Source: Limonium bicolor
Lineage: Eukaryota; Streptophyta; Magnoliopsida; Caryophyllales; Plumbaginaceae
DNA: 64,000 nucleotides
Direction of reading: 5' to 3'
Assembly (NCBI GenBank): GCA_023374045.1
Contig: CM041779.1
Location: forward strand, 272,772,062 to 272,836,061
The first letter of the stretch is position 1, and every line of letters begins with the position of its first letter. The notes below the pieces were generated by a model. That model did not search any database. It saw only the letters and a list, made by a program, of their open reading frames with translations, and was not told the DNA's origin. Position numbers and translations under genes: made by a program. This document shows, in pieces, positions 46,736-59,519 of the stretch.

Positions 46736-49700
46736 AGAACTTCGTCCTCGAAGTTCACACTTCCCTAGTGTCATTTGAATTAGAACACAGGGATTACTTG
46801 CAACATAAACTCCCATAACCAACATACTTTACATCACATCCTCGGACTTAACGGTCCGGGTAACACATCCACATCCATACATATATAACATACTTACATA
46901 GTAGCCTCGAACTCAATGGTCCGGGTACCTTATAAACATTGTACTTACATAACAACCCTTAGACTCTTAGGTCTGGGTAACCCAACAACGTTTAGACACT
47001 TAGGTCTTGATAACATAACAACCTTTAGACACATGGTCTAGGTAACATAACACTTTCGGAATTCAATCACATTAGGACTCGAGGTCAAAATAATATTTAT
47101 TACACATACCACACAACATGTCATAGCATGTATATCAACTAGAAATTCCTTTTCCATCTCTTCATGGGTTCGAGACCCATGTTGAGTACATATACATTGT
47201 GATCCCGCAGAACCGGTTGTGATGGACACTCTGGTCCTCGTTCTTTTGGGAGATCAAAACAATTGCATACATCTTTAAAATATACTTCTCATGTCACCGG
47301 TCCGAAGACAAAGGCTCATACGTCCTCAGCTCGTGAGCAAGTAATACGAAAATACTCTATATGAGGTTAAGTAGAATGAAATCCTTTATTGGAAAATACC
47401 AGTTGAAAATCCTTTTTACAAGGTAAAATAAAAGTAGTCCTTCCTTTGAAAATACCACTTAAGAATCTTAGAATATTAATTGAAGTCTTAAAAATACCAA
47501 TTGAAAATCTGAAACCCAATTTAAAATTCTTTGAAAACACAATACAACTCCAAGTCCAATTATTGTTAACTCCATCTTATTCTTGATGTGATTATTTGTG
47601 ACCACTTATAGGGAGTTTCAAGATTCATCCAACCCTGATGTGATCAGCATCAGTGTTGAATTATCTTTCCACTCCAATTTGTGTTCGGCTTCCCTTGATC
47701 TCATGATAATCAAGTTTCACCTCCCACTTCATTTTCAAACAACAGCTAATTCAAGCATGTACCATTTTCTATCTTTTAATCCATCTAGTCATAATCATTA
47801 CATCTCCAAGGGATAGAACTCCGTCTATCAATCATCACCCAAATTCAACTTAATCCGAGTTACCTAGGGAATTTAATTCTTACTAGGTTTTGTATTGGTG
47901 TCATACCTCTCCATAAATCACAACACTGTATATATACACATATCTATATATATTTTTATATCAAATATAATACACAATATTACATTTGATATCATATGAC
48001 CATATACTGTCGGGGTTTTAGTTCCCCGGGAGTTTTTCTACTCCCTTACACTTATACTTTCACATACATCCGTTAACACAATAAACACACTTATCACAAT
48101 GGTATTCGCATCTTCTATGTGCAATTACCACAATTACACCATGAATGAATGTGTATGTTTATGTAACACACACACCAATCATCAAAACAAATTATTTTGT
48201 GCTATGCACACCATTGTTCACGTACACTTGTACGGTAAAACACACTAAATGGTTTCGCGCTCTACCCCCCTTAAAAGGGATTACGCCCACGTAATCAATC
48301 ACTTAACCACTGGTTTATAACGTCCTACTGTCGTGAAGTGTTGTATCTCCACGCGGTTTATTATACAATATGTTCTGGTTTGAGGATCTTAGCCATATTG
48401 GCGGTTTAGTCCCTAACCAAGAATTCTCCTTAGAGTTTATTTAATTCATAACCAGTTTCGATTCTGGCCTGTGAAACTTCTAGGCGTTAATAATTGCCAT
48501 TCACTCATGTTCACAATGCACATCCAACTCTTGAATCGCTGGCTCACTAGTTTCTGCTGCGCGACTCTTGATAATTTAGAGCTTAGTTGCCCCCTTCATT
48601 ATTCTTACTGTATTGCATATCTTCGATTATCACCTTCATCTTTGTAATAACGATTTCTCAACTGACGCGTGGTATTTCTTACCAAGAGCGAGTTCGGTGA
48701 GTTACAAGCTTTCTATTTACTTCCATGATAATTTAATGTATTCCACACTGATTTACTTAATTTCTTCCGACTCACTGTCGGTTACGTTTGAGCTACTGCC
48801 TATTGTGTAGTACTCTGTCGTTTATTTCCAACACTTGAGGTATATTCCATACCGATATTTAACAATCGTGTTATTGTAGTCACTTATGCCAATCAAGTAC
48901 CCTTTGATTGGTACGACCGTGCTTCTCTTATGCATAGGTTTTATCACACCATAATTCTTGTTCCTCCATCACAATTGACATTACCCAAACTTCCTAGCTA
49001 TCACACTCGATCATTACCGCGCAAGTGCAATACCAAAACACTCAGTCATACAGAGTGCAGAGGCGTAAACTCTTGACAGTAAATCTCTTATGCGATTGCA
49101 ATAGGAATTCATACTGTGTTCCTGATCACATAGTACCGACCATTGGCTTATTGCCCAGTCGGTTGTTATCACTTACCTTGTATGTCCATTGAGTTTCACT
49201 CATAACTGGTCTTATTTGCCACATTATTATTTAACAATGCTTATGCAACGGTCGCTTACTGTGCACCGTGCGGTTACTTATTGTATAATATTAACTCGCT
49301 CTGCATCCGCTATTATATTGGCTTCCGCAATTACATTGTGTTTTGCCACTTACTCGGCTGACTGCTGAATACTTTATTCTTCGAGTCTTTATGCTCCTTG
49401 AGCGTTGTTCATTACGCATTTGGCATCCCACACCTATGGTGGTTGCTACTTGACTTATCACTCTTTCAGTCTCCACAACTGGTGTAACTCCTTTCGTAGT
49501 GACAACATGGTCAACTCTTAACACATTTCCTGAACTTAGTTCATAACTACCGCTGTTGCGGTCTCACATATCACAAGGTATCCCCACTCTTGAAGCAGTG
49601 GTTCGTTATCCGCTTACTTACTTATATAACATGAATCACTGTGATCAATAACATTTTCTTAACACATTCCACTTGTGGCTTATAAGCCTTATTGTCTCGA

Positions 49701-51816
49701 GCTCTACTCATTGTAGGCTGTTCACACACGTTTACTTCTCCGTACATATTACACGGTTTATAGGTTGTATTGGGCTCCATGACAAGGTCGTTGTTCCTTT
49801 CATGGGATGCTCCTTCAAGGATGTCGACTTCTTCACTTCTTCCTGACAACTTATGCTTAACCCATGTGTTAGTTTCAACCCTTGCGTTTCTGCCACGTTA
49901 TCTTATTCAACCATTGTTGATCCAAACACCCTTTTAAGGATAGTTCCTGGGTGTTACTAAGTTATGCCATTTCATCTGGCTTGCACTCATTTGTATGTTT
50001 AATTTACTACTTCGCTCCGCATTCTTTGCTGGGTTGAATATTCTCCTTAGTGAGATTGATATTTCTAGTGATCATCTCGGGAGTCTCATCCCGATCATTG
50101 CACATTAACATATCCATAGTAGGCATCTGCCTCACCATATATAGGCTGGGTACTTACTCCAGCTATTGTGTTCATCCATCCAGATCCTTGAGACATATGC
50201 GATGTCTTTACTTACTATTCAGTGCACTTCACACTTCTAGATTCTTAAACATTTCCTCGCAATAACTCACTAATCCCTTTAGTCCTCTTAACTTGACTGG
50301 GTTTCTTTACTTCAACCATTCGATGGTAGTTTATTACTCTTGTCTGACTTTTACTTCGGACCGTAGTATGGAGTCGACTACTTCCCGTGTTCCAGACTCC
50401 ACTCGTATACATATGTGGGGTACCCTACTGATACATTGCTACTTGCCCGACTACCCCATAAGAAGGTTTGTCAGGCCCACAAGCTCCTATCGGAGTGCGG
50501 TTGTCCCACATTACTGTTGGTACACTCGTAGTGTCCGTCACACGCCTAGGTGAAGTATTCTGTTGTCAACTCCTCTTATATTATCCTGTGATAATATGCA
50601 TTCCATGCTTCCCGAACTTAATCAAGGGAAATGTATCCACTGTTGTATTATTATGAACTCAATCCATTCCTCGGGTTGTTACCCTTGGGTTTACCGGTTT
50701 CCATCCGGTTATCTTAAAAGTAACTGGGTAAAACTTACCTACCATGTGGCACTGAGGCCCGTGTAGGTCTTCTGGTTTGGTTTAAAGAAAAAGGTGAATT
50801 AAGATAAAATGGGTTTGAAAGAAAATCTGGTTTTGAAAATGGATTTAAGTTGAAAGAAAAATTCTCCTGGTTTTACAACGTTTCCTTGCCTCAACCGAGT
50901 CTAGCTTCCTGCTGACTGGTGTATTTCCAAGTACTGAGGTCAGGCTATTAAGCCCTTCCACGGTTATGATAATCCCACTTATCTTCATGGAACTTTACTA
51001 AGTACCGGTAGTTGTTTAAAATTTTCCGTACAGCCTTGTCATAGCAGCACTTGCCATGGCAAGTGCGCCATGCTAGCTGGTTATCGGTTCAATACATATT
51101 GGTTGCGGTATTGTTTTCATCCGCACTAATATCAGTGGCCTTGCTGGCCCTTGCTTGATATTACAGCCTTAACAATAATCTTCTGGGTACTTCTCACTGT
51201 CTTTACATGATAACCATTAACTAGGGCGTTTCCCATTCTGGGAGACCCCTTTTCTTAGTATTGTATCCTCCTCGTACTACGTTGTAGTTCCTTAATCGGT
51301 CGGTATACCGTTGCTATATTAGTTAACATTCATGATCCCGTAGACACTCGTCTCGGGTTTCATTACTCCACTCCTCCACTGTTGCACGATGGGTGCGTTG
51401 CAAGCTGACTGCTCCGCATGTCGACCCAGGTTGCCGGAAATTCCGTTCCTTTAAGCATAAGATTCTTCACTTTTCGCTATTAAAAGCGGCAAACATTGTT
51501 CAGATGGAAACCGTCTTCGGGATTCACACCTTTCAGAATCTACCGTATGACAGGTTCTCCATACTTACTGAGGTAAATATCAACTGCCAGATCGGGTTTT
51601 CCCGAGTAAGAGATGACTCCCATCTCTCTGGCGTTCTTCCCAAGTTATAAAATAGGGTTTGTGGAGGGCGGGATGGATATTGTAGGTATCCAGTACATAC
51701 TGGCGTTTCCTAACTAGCGTACTTCTCACGCTATCACTCAACCCTTAACCCAAGGTCTTAAACTCCTAACTCGGTACTTCCTAAGCTCGGTATTCCAGTC
51801 ATCAGAGCGATACTTC
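46736..51816 (-). other. Non-coding interior of the LARD-like element
   Basis: I see no frame above about 90 codons with recognisable motifs on either strand. At 46850-47050, (T/C)TTAGAC(A/T)C(T/A)(T/C)(A/T)GGTCT(G/A)GGTAAC-like units of 35-45 bp repeat about four times. The rest looks like unique, moderately AT-rich sequence. Confidence 0.7.
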
Positions 51817-51829
51817 GCTCTGATACCAC
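51817..51829 (-). other. Primer-binding site of the LARD-like element
   Basis: In element sense GTGGTATCAGAGC lies four bases after the 5' LTR. This is the standard tRNA-iMet primer site of many plant LTR elements. Confidence 0.85.
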
Positions 51830-51833
51830 TTTT

Positions 51834-54800
51834 TGTAACACCCCAACTACCAACAACACACTTAATATTGTATCGCAGCGGAAATCTCAACTCATAACAT
51901 CACTTAACTCATTGGTGTTACACGCCGTTAGCCACCCACGTGGCTAACAAGGCTAACATACTTACATTGTACCGGTCTGATGGACTAAACTCCCGAGCAA
52001 CTACACATAAATCTCGTTCCATGTCCAACAGTCATTATACACTTACATTACAAGTGTACTGAGTATCTTCCAACTAACGCCGATACAAATTCGGTCCTAC
52101 TACACCTACAATACATCCACAATTCTCATGACTACCACGTACGAATAACTACCCCGTCCTACTCTCGAACGGCTTCCAGCTCCTTGTACCTGAAATAGAA
52201 AAGGAAGAAAAGGGTGGCCCCCAAGGGGCTCAGCACCTTTGCTGGTATGGTAATCCCGCAGCCCGCGTGCTACCGGGCCACGCACAACTAATTGTCGTCT
52301 TAGCATGCGGTTGATTTTATTTAAAAACAGGCACACATTACACACATACACCATGCTTAAAAGCAAACATCCATTAGTAGGACACAAACACAAGATTAGC
52401 ACACACAACATAACCATACACTTCACTTGATAACATACACACAACTTAGTTCCATTCTCCTTAGAGAACATAAACTTTACTTAGGGAGTGCCGGGGTGAT
52501 AGAAGCCCGAGCGCAACATACACACATTTTCTTTACTTAGGTGTGGCGGCCTCATATAGGACCGATCACACCTTGCACAATTTCCCCCTAGCTCCGATAA
52601 TGATGAGGTAGGTAAGCCTTGGTTAAGCTTGTGGGTGGTTATAATTCAAGGAGGAAAAACAACCGTAACATATTAAAGAGGGAGTCGAAGCGAACTTAGG
52701 CATCAACACCCTACCAACATTACACATGATTTCCCCCTACCCGATTGGAAGTTGGGTAGGTAAGCTTTGGCTAAGCTAATGGGAGGTCGAAATCCAATGA
52801 AGGAAAACAACCCTAACATAACAGGATGGGAGTTAATTCACAAATATACATTAACTCCCAAACAACACGTGCGACCGGAACGACCGGATTCCTCACCATA
52901 CATAACATATACATATTAGTTAAAGGTTCCTTTATGGAACTCATCACATACATACATCACATAGTGTTACCAACTCTGTTAGACCAGAAGGGGAGTAACA
53001 TCCCTTTTTAACAAACATGGATAACTGTATCCGATAGCAACAACACACAAAACAAAGTCACATACATCACACATAGTCACAACATACACAAACGCACGGA
53101 TAGCCGTAGTTAGAACGTTCCCGTGGGTTGGGACGTTTATTTCGAATACCGATCTCTTATGTGAACCTAAGGTCGGTTAACTATTATTTAACACATAACT
53201 AGGGTTAAGCGGTATCGGAATTAATTACGCCACAATAATGAATTACTATAAACTCATTTCATGCTTTATCTTGCAAGGTGGCAAACACACAGAAAAACAC
53301 ATTGGCATACAAGCCGGTGTAATCCGGTAGGACACAGGTTGCAAGAAAACCATACCTTACACCATGGGTTACTCTACCGTGTTCCCGAGGGTTCACTCCA
53401 ACGCGTCATCTCACGCTCCCCGGATAGTTTTTGAACAACTGGTAATATTTAAAATGTTTTATTAACAACAAAGTCTTACGGTATGTAAGCTTCTATTATT
53501 TCCGTACTTACCCCGTTATCCCGGTACACTTAATGTTCTTATGCTTACGACTTCCTTAACTTGTTTCCTTACTCACATGTGCATTTCCTCTTCCTTTCTT
53601 CCCATTAATGAGTATTATACTACATTTACATATGCCTATGTGTATAGGCATATGCTTATATACATATGATAACTCTAATCATATATATATATATATTTTG
53701 TTTTAACTCGACCGGACTTGCGACCGACCTTGCAAGTCCGGTCCATTCCAGGAGATATCAGTCCAGGAAATTTCTGGCTTGACCGAACTTGCAAGTCCGG
53801 TCGCAAGTTCGGTCCATTCCAGTAGCTTGCATTACGGGAATTTTTCTGGCCGACCGAACCTGCATGTCCGGTCGCAAGTCCGGTCGATTCCAGAAGGTTT
53901 CTGACGGGAGAATTTTCTGGTCCGACCGAACTTGCATGTCCGGTCGCAAGTCCGGTCGATTCCAGAAGGTTTCCCGTCTTTGTAAATCTGGGCTCGACCG
54001 AACTTGCAAGTCCAGTCGCAAGTCCGGTCCGGCCCAGTACTTCAGTTTTAAAATCTGTTTTCAGTCCTCTCTTTTACCCATTACTTCCCCAATCTTCCTA
54101 CACTTAATCCCACATATTTTAACACTACTTAGGCCCTCAAAACTGCCTTGGTTCATCCCCCAAATACCTTACTCATTTCTAAATCCATATACACAATTTT
54201 TCCTCACTCCCTTCAACACTTGTAACAGTTTTTTTACATTTATGCTACAGATTTTATAACTCAATCCTCACTCTCCAATTACCAATCCATGGTCATTACC
54301 CATCTCTACTAATCCCAATGCATACCTTGGTTCTCCCATTCACCAAGTCACTCTTTAATGCACAATTCCTACCAAAATTTTGCCATAGCTCACCTATAAT
54401 TCTTACTTATCCACACATATCTTTTCTCATCAGCTTCATCCCTATTCTAGCCAACCACAAGGGTTCTAACAGCACATAACAAATCCTCAAACTCCATAAC
54501 CACAATATCAATCTCAAACTTAAAACATTTGGCTCTTAAGGCCCTCAACTCAACATTAATTCACAAACCTCTCCAAAACCACCTAAACACATTACTACAC
54601 AGATTTTTTTCTTCACAATTTGGGTTCATTAATTTGTTTACCCATCCCAACACTTAAACAATTACAAACAAGGTTCAAGGTGGATCCCTTACCTTAATTT
54701 CACAAGTCTCTTTAATTCTCTTCTTGCTCCTCATCTCTTCCAAAGTCGGTTAAAAGGGTGTGGAGTTTCCAAACTCCACCCCAACATCCAAGAACACAAA

Positions 54801-56022
54801 ACACACTCAATTAATTATCTAAACCCTTAGAAAACTCAATTCAATCAAAGGGCTTAGAACACAAGTTAGGGTTTACCTTTTTTAAGCTTTTAAGAGGGAT
54901 TCTCTCCCTTGAATCAAGAAGGGAATTACTCCACCATTGAAGGATTAATTTGGAGCTCAAGAACAAGAAGAAAAACAAGGTATCAAAATGGTGAAAAATC
55001 GATTACACCAAGAGGTGAATGAAAGATGACTTTTTCTTGGGAATTTTTACCTTAGAATGAAGAGGAGACTCCAAGCTATCTTTTGATGTCATTTTCTCTT
55101 CAAATGGGAAAAACCCATGTGGATGAAGTTCCTCCTTTTTGAATTTTGAAAAGAGAGGATGATAGAGAATGATGAGAGGATGAATAATATGTATTTATTT
55201 TTATGATTTGAGCTTTATTAAAGCTTGGGCAAGGCAAAGAATGGCAAGGAGCCATGGGAGCTTGTTGGAGCTTCCAAATCGTGACCAAGGAAGAAGAAGG
55301 GGAGGATGGGGTCTGGGCACCAGAAGAAAAACGAGAGAGAGAGGAAATAATGGGGAGAGAGAAGAGGAAAAGTAAGATAAGGAGGAGAGAGGGAAAAAGG
55401 TGGCACTTTTACTTTTTACTTTTTAGACTTAGTTGTCTAGCTTATTAAGAGCTAGTTTAATTGTGAGTGGGGTTAATTTATCCCCTTAGAAAACCGGTCC
55501 CCACTATAATATGTAACTGGAGCGTTTTTTGTCTTTTACAGAAAACGCTCGTTATTTTACCCGGTTTAGCACTATTCACTAACCGGGCCCGGATCCGGAA
55601 ATTTATCGTTTATTTAATTTTAGTGGCTCTTAAGCTCCCATTAGTGTTTAATTATAGTTATATAATCAACTATTATTTTTACGGGGTCGTTTAACTGTTT
55701 AGAGTCACGTCCTCGGGTTTCCTCGAAAAACGCGCTTTAAGACTCCGTTAGCGTTTTAACGCATTGTTTGGATCCGTTTTCTTCGGGAATTTTTCCCACG
55801 TGTTCTTAGTGTGTAATTAGGGTATAAAAATTTATTTATAACCCTAGTGAAGGTTATATACCTCCTAAAATAATTAAATACGCGTTTTCACGTTTGTGTC
55901 TTTTACGCATTTTCTTTTTCTTTTTGGTTTTTATTTCTTCACCAATGATCTTAAGGGCTTAATTAGCCTTAGAAAATTATAAGTACATAATTAATTAACA
56001 CATTAAGGTTTGGGGTATTTCA
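51834..56022 (-). repeat. LARD-like 5' LTR (right)
   Basis: This is the partner of the left LTR with scattered single-base differences, for example AATATCGTA versus AATATTGTA near the start. Its minisatellite lies at 53705-54030. Confidence 0.92.
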
Positions 56023-56686
56023 CTTTTAACATTTGGAAACGATAAACTGAGTTGTTGGAGTCGATTTTACGTATTCATTAACGTTGATTTCTACATATTG
56101 ATGATAATTTATAAATTTTCCAAAGCTAAATATAAACATACACACAACATTCTATAATCATTTCCATCACTATTTAAAAAAAGATGATACTAACTGTTAT
56201 ATATTTTTCATTTGACCGTTTTTTCGAGTCATAGTTTATACTCATTTTTCGTATATATATATATAGCATCATACATAACTTTTTACTTTTAAAAAAATAT
56301 AAATATTAACTTAGTATTTTTCAATTTGCAACTCTTGCTATTTGTAGTACAAAATTACTAATCAATGTAGTACAAAATTATTTTAAATCACATTCGTTAT
56401 GTAAACATGTAATGAAGTGTGGATGCAACTTTTTTTTTCATTAATTGATATCCACTTGTGATTTAATTAAATAAATTTATACTTGATGAATAGTAATTTT
56501 ACTAATTGCAGTACAATCTTTTTTCCCTCCAAACTTTCTAGAATATGTTGGAATGTGTTGTGGCGATCTTTTTTCCTTGAAAAATGCAAATGGACGTTTG
56601 AAACAACTTAACAGTAGTTTTTTGAACATCTTGAATCACAACTAAGTTACATAATATATTACAAGACGACATTGGAGTCAAAATTA
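56023..56686. other. Non-coding DNA between the LARD-like element and the MULE remnant
   Basis: The first 240 bp match 42262-42490 (AAACTGAGTTGTTG(A/G)AGTCGAT, TTACGTATTCATTAA, GATGATAATTTATA) at roughly three quarters of positions. The rest is AT-rich without recognisable features and may be the 3' flank or terminal region of the MULE. Confidence 0.5.
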
Positions 56687-59500
56687 TTACATCAGTTCTG
56701 AGGCCCAGCTATCTAACCTAGATTGTAGTGGGTAAATCCAAGTTCCCACCGTGTTTGGATTTCTATAGTAAAACCATTGTGGGCAGACAAGGGGTAGTGG
56801 TGAATCCTGAACCATACAAAACCTTAAAAAATGGTCTTGTCTGCACACTCCAATGTGGATCTCTCTTCTTGGACGGCCACAGTTATTATAATCTTCTATG
56901 AGAAGGTATGCATTACTCCCAACATTCCCATATAAAGCAGAGTAGAACATCATTGTGGATGTGTAGCACGTAGCGATCACAGTCCCTATTTATGTGCTCA
57001 TCCATTTGTCCTAAGGTGCTGGGCCATCTTCACTGAAACGTTGTTTCCTCAGCATCTCGTTGTATTGCGTCAGATTGAACATGTTCTTATATGAATACTT
57101 TATGAACTCGACGTTTTTCATTTCATTGAACAATGCCTTGCGCACTTGCTTCCAGCTATCATGATTCGTGTAAATGTAATCCGCCACTACTCTAAACCCA
57201 CAATTACCATTTGGGAGAACATCAATATATCCAGTGATATATTGATAAAGGTTTGCCTGGAAGTCTCCAAAGTATGAGAATGTATCCATAGACATGAAGC
57301 GTGCAAGAGCTAATGATCTTGTGTTGAAGGATTTTCCAGCGGATGAAGCTTCTTGGGATTGGCTTACCCGTGGTCGGCCATGCTCCCAAGCCAAAAGTTC
57401 CCGCCAGTTTGGTCTAGATGGCCCTGAAGGTATGCCAATCCCTTGCTGCTCTATTGGTTCTCCCAAGTTGCATGATAGATCTGGATGGATGAAAGTGTGA
57501 ATGTGGCCGTAACATCTTGCCATTAATGTTGGATCCTTTGACTGTGCCACCTCAGCAGCAATAGTTTGCCACCTTATTTGCTCAATTTCTTTGTAGTCTA
57601 GCATTTGTGCTACTGATTCATTATTCCTCCAGCTCATAGTGTACCAGAAATGGTGTAGATCTCTCATGGACCACAAGATACCATGATCCAACATGGCGTT
57701 CAACCTACATGTACATGGTAGTCCATGTGACGCCACCTTATCACACCCACAAAGTGAGCTATCCGTTCTAAAGTAATCCCCCTATCAAGCTCCTTCACTA
57801 TTTCATCCAAGCGTAGGACACTAACCTTCCCGATTAGGTCAACAATAGAAACCCTACTGTGCTCCTTTCTGCTTTTTGTCCTTGCACTTTCGAAATCCTT
57901 CTTTAACTCTCTCATTTGAGTGTTGACATGATCATTAATTTTTGGGAAGATGACATCTAAAGTGTGTTTAGCGCTCTTTAGTCTAGCCTTCAAAGCCGAG
58001 TGAGCACTCTCAACCTTATCACATGTTGAAGTAAACATGTTAGTTTTATTACATGGGATATGTAAGTTAAGATTTAGCAGAATTGTACTTGTTTGTCGTT
58101 GTGTTCTTGAAGTGCAACACATTCTTCACCCATGCCTATACAAACCTTACCTTGTACCTCTCCCAAAATGCCGTCACATATTTGATAAGTCGTGGATAGC
58201 TTCTATATGTATTTTTTAGTAGCTGTAGTTGGTCGTTGTACTCATCTTTTGTGCTTGAGTACACCACTAAATTCCACATTCTTACTGCAGCTGCGGCCCT
58301 ACCTCTACTCCCCATGTACTTCTCGGCCTTCCCTTGGCTGTTTCTGCTTATATGCCACCGACATAGAAGATGGTTTGAATATGGATATACCTCTTTCAAG
58401 GCATTCATTAGGGCCAAACATCTATCAGTGATGAATGTTGTTGTATGACTCAAACCTAGAAGTATCCTTAAGTTTTCTAGTGCCCATTGTAGGAGTCCGT
58501 CAATTCGGTAACAAGAAATGCAAAGGCAATGCTGAAGCTTTTTCCTACACTTGTTACGCCAATGAACTGCACCAGAGGCATCTTGGCAATGTTTGTCTTG
58601 TATGTTGTGTCTATGCTTATGACATAAGGGAATGCATGCAGAAGCTCTCGTGATGTTGGGTGTGCAAAGAAGATAGAACCAAGTCTTGAAGTATCACCTA
58701 ACATGTGGAAGATGACCAAAATCATGTTATATCAAGTTGACATTTCATTAAAAAAATTATCTACTAAATGAATGGCATACAACATGAGGTATCTTACTTG
58801 GCTCGGTCGTGTAGTCGAAGTAATATTTGTTTCTAACTAGATCGGCCAACAGAGTTTGCACTATTGAACGACCATTTCTCTTATTGTGCTTTGTTTTTTG
58901 TATCCTGTTGTAAATGTTTTTCTTGGTTGCGGATGTGCTAGGGTTGAATGTCGTAAGCTCTGAATAAATTATGGAAGGTGGCACACCAACTCGGGTTCTC
59001 TAATCAATGATCATCAACTCCTCCACAGTAAGTCACTTACCTACAAAATTCCCTTTTGTTCACTCCGCAAGTTTGTGATTATACCACCCACTGTGCACAA
59101 CTAGCTTACACCCATTTTGTGTGTAGTATCCCTTAATTCTGAAAGGACAACCACATCTTTTCGATCTGGATGCCTACGTCGAACGATGGTACTTGGTTGG
59201 CCTTGCATACGTGGTTTCCCATACCTCTTGCACGTGAAGCGAAAAGCTACAACAGTTCGGGAACTTTGAATTATGGTGTAGACGTGGTTGGGATGACCAA
59301 CACTGTCTACCCAATCCTTTGCAGCCTTTTTATCAGCAAAGGTTTGATCTATGTAGAACATATACCCTGTGTAGATCACATTTGGTCTGTTAAAGTTTCA
59401 TTGTATGAACTCATCCGTCTGTGCATGTCTACCCTGAAATTCTTCAGCAAAACCATCCCAGTTGTCATCTATGGTTTCATCATTTTCCTACAAGAAACAT
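56687..59500 (-). pseudogene. MULE transposase with SWIM-like motif and OTU-like domain, decayed
   Basis: Read on the minus strand: an N-terminal FAR1-like segment (FADKKAAKDWVDSVG, about 59330), a CPFRIKGYYTQNGCKL-like block (about 59150-59100), then the DDE core with SIDTTYKTNIAKMPLVQFIG (about 58600), FITDRCLALMNALKEVYP and LLCRWHI (about 58430-58360). A SWIM-like CGCDKVASHGLPCTCRLN (about 57740-57690) follows. The C-terminal end, DVLPNGNCGFRVVADYI (about 57210), carries the D-G/N-C active-site pattern of OTU cysteine proteases and continues to 56687. In-frame stops (for example near 57010 and 56980) and several frame changes exclude a full product. No terminal inverted repeats were located. 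Confidence 0.88.
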
Positions 59501-59519
59501 TAAGAAAATGTTAAAGAAA

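Larger units (their letters stand above)
42540..56022 (-). mobile_element. LARD-like LTR element, 13.5 kb, non-coding interior
   Basis: Two LTRs of 4,181 bp (42540-46720) and 4,189 bp (51834-56022) run TGTAACACCCC to GGGGTATTTCA and are almost identical by eye. Just inside the right LTR, GCTCTGATACCAC (51817-51829) is the reverse complement of the TGGTATCAGAGC primer site. The element therefore reads on the minus strand and the right LTR is 5'. A purine tract abuts the left LTR. The 5.1-kb interior (46721-51833) shows no gag, protease, RT or integrase motif in any frame. Very long LTRs plus a non-coding interior is the definition of a large retrotransposon derivative, which would need proteins from a related element. 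Flanking five bases are ATTTT and CTTTT, an imperfect duplication. Confidence 0.88.

Noticed and set aside
42535..56027. Target-site duplication for the LARD-like element
   Set aside because: The five flanking bases are ATTTT and CTTTT. One mismatch in such AT-rich DNA is not convincing, so it is not listed as a feature.
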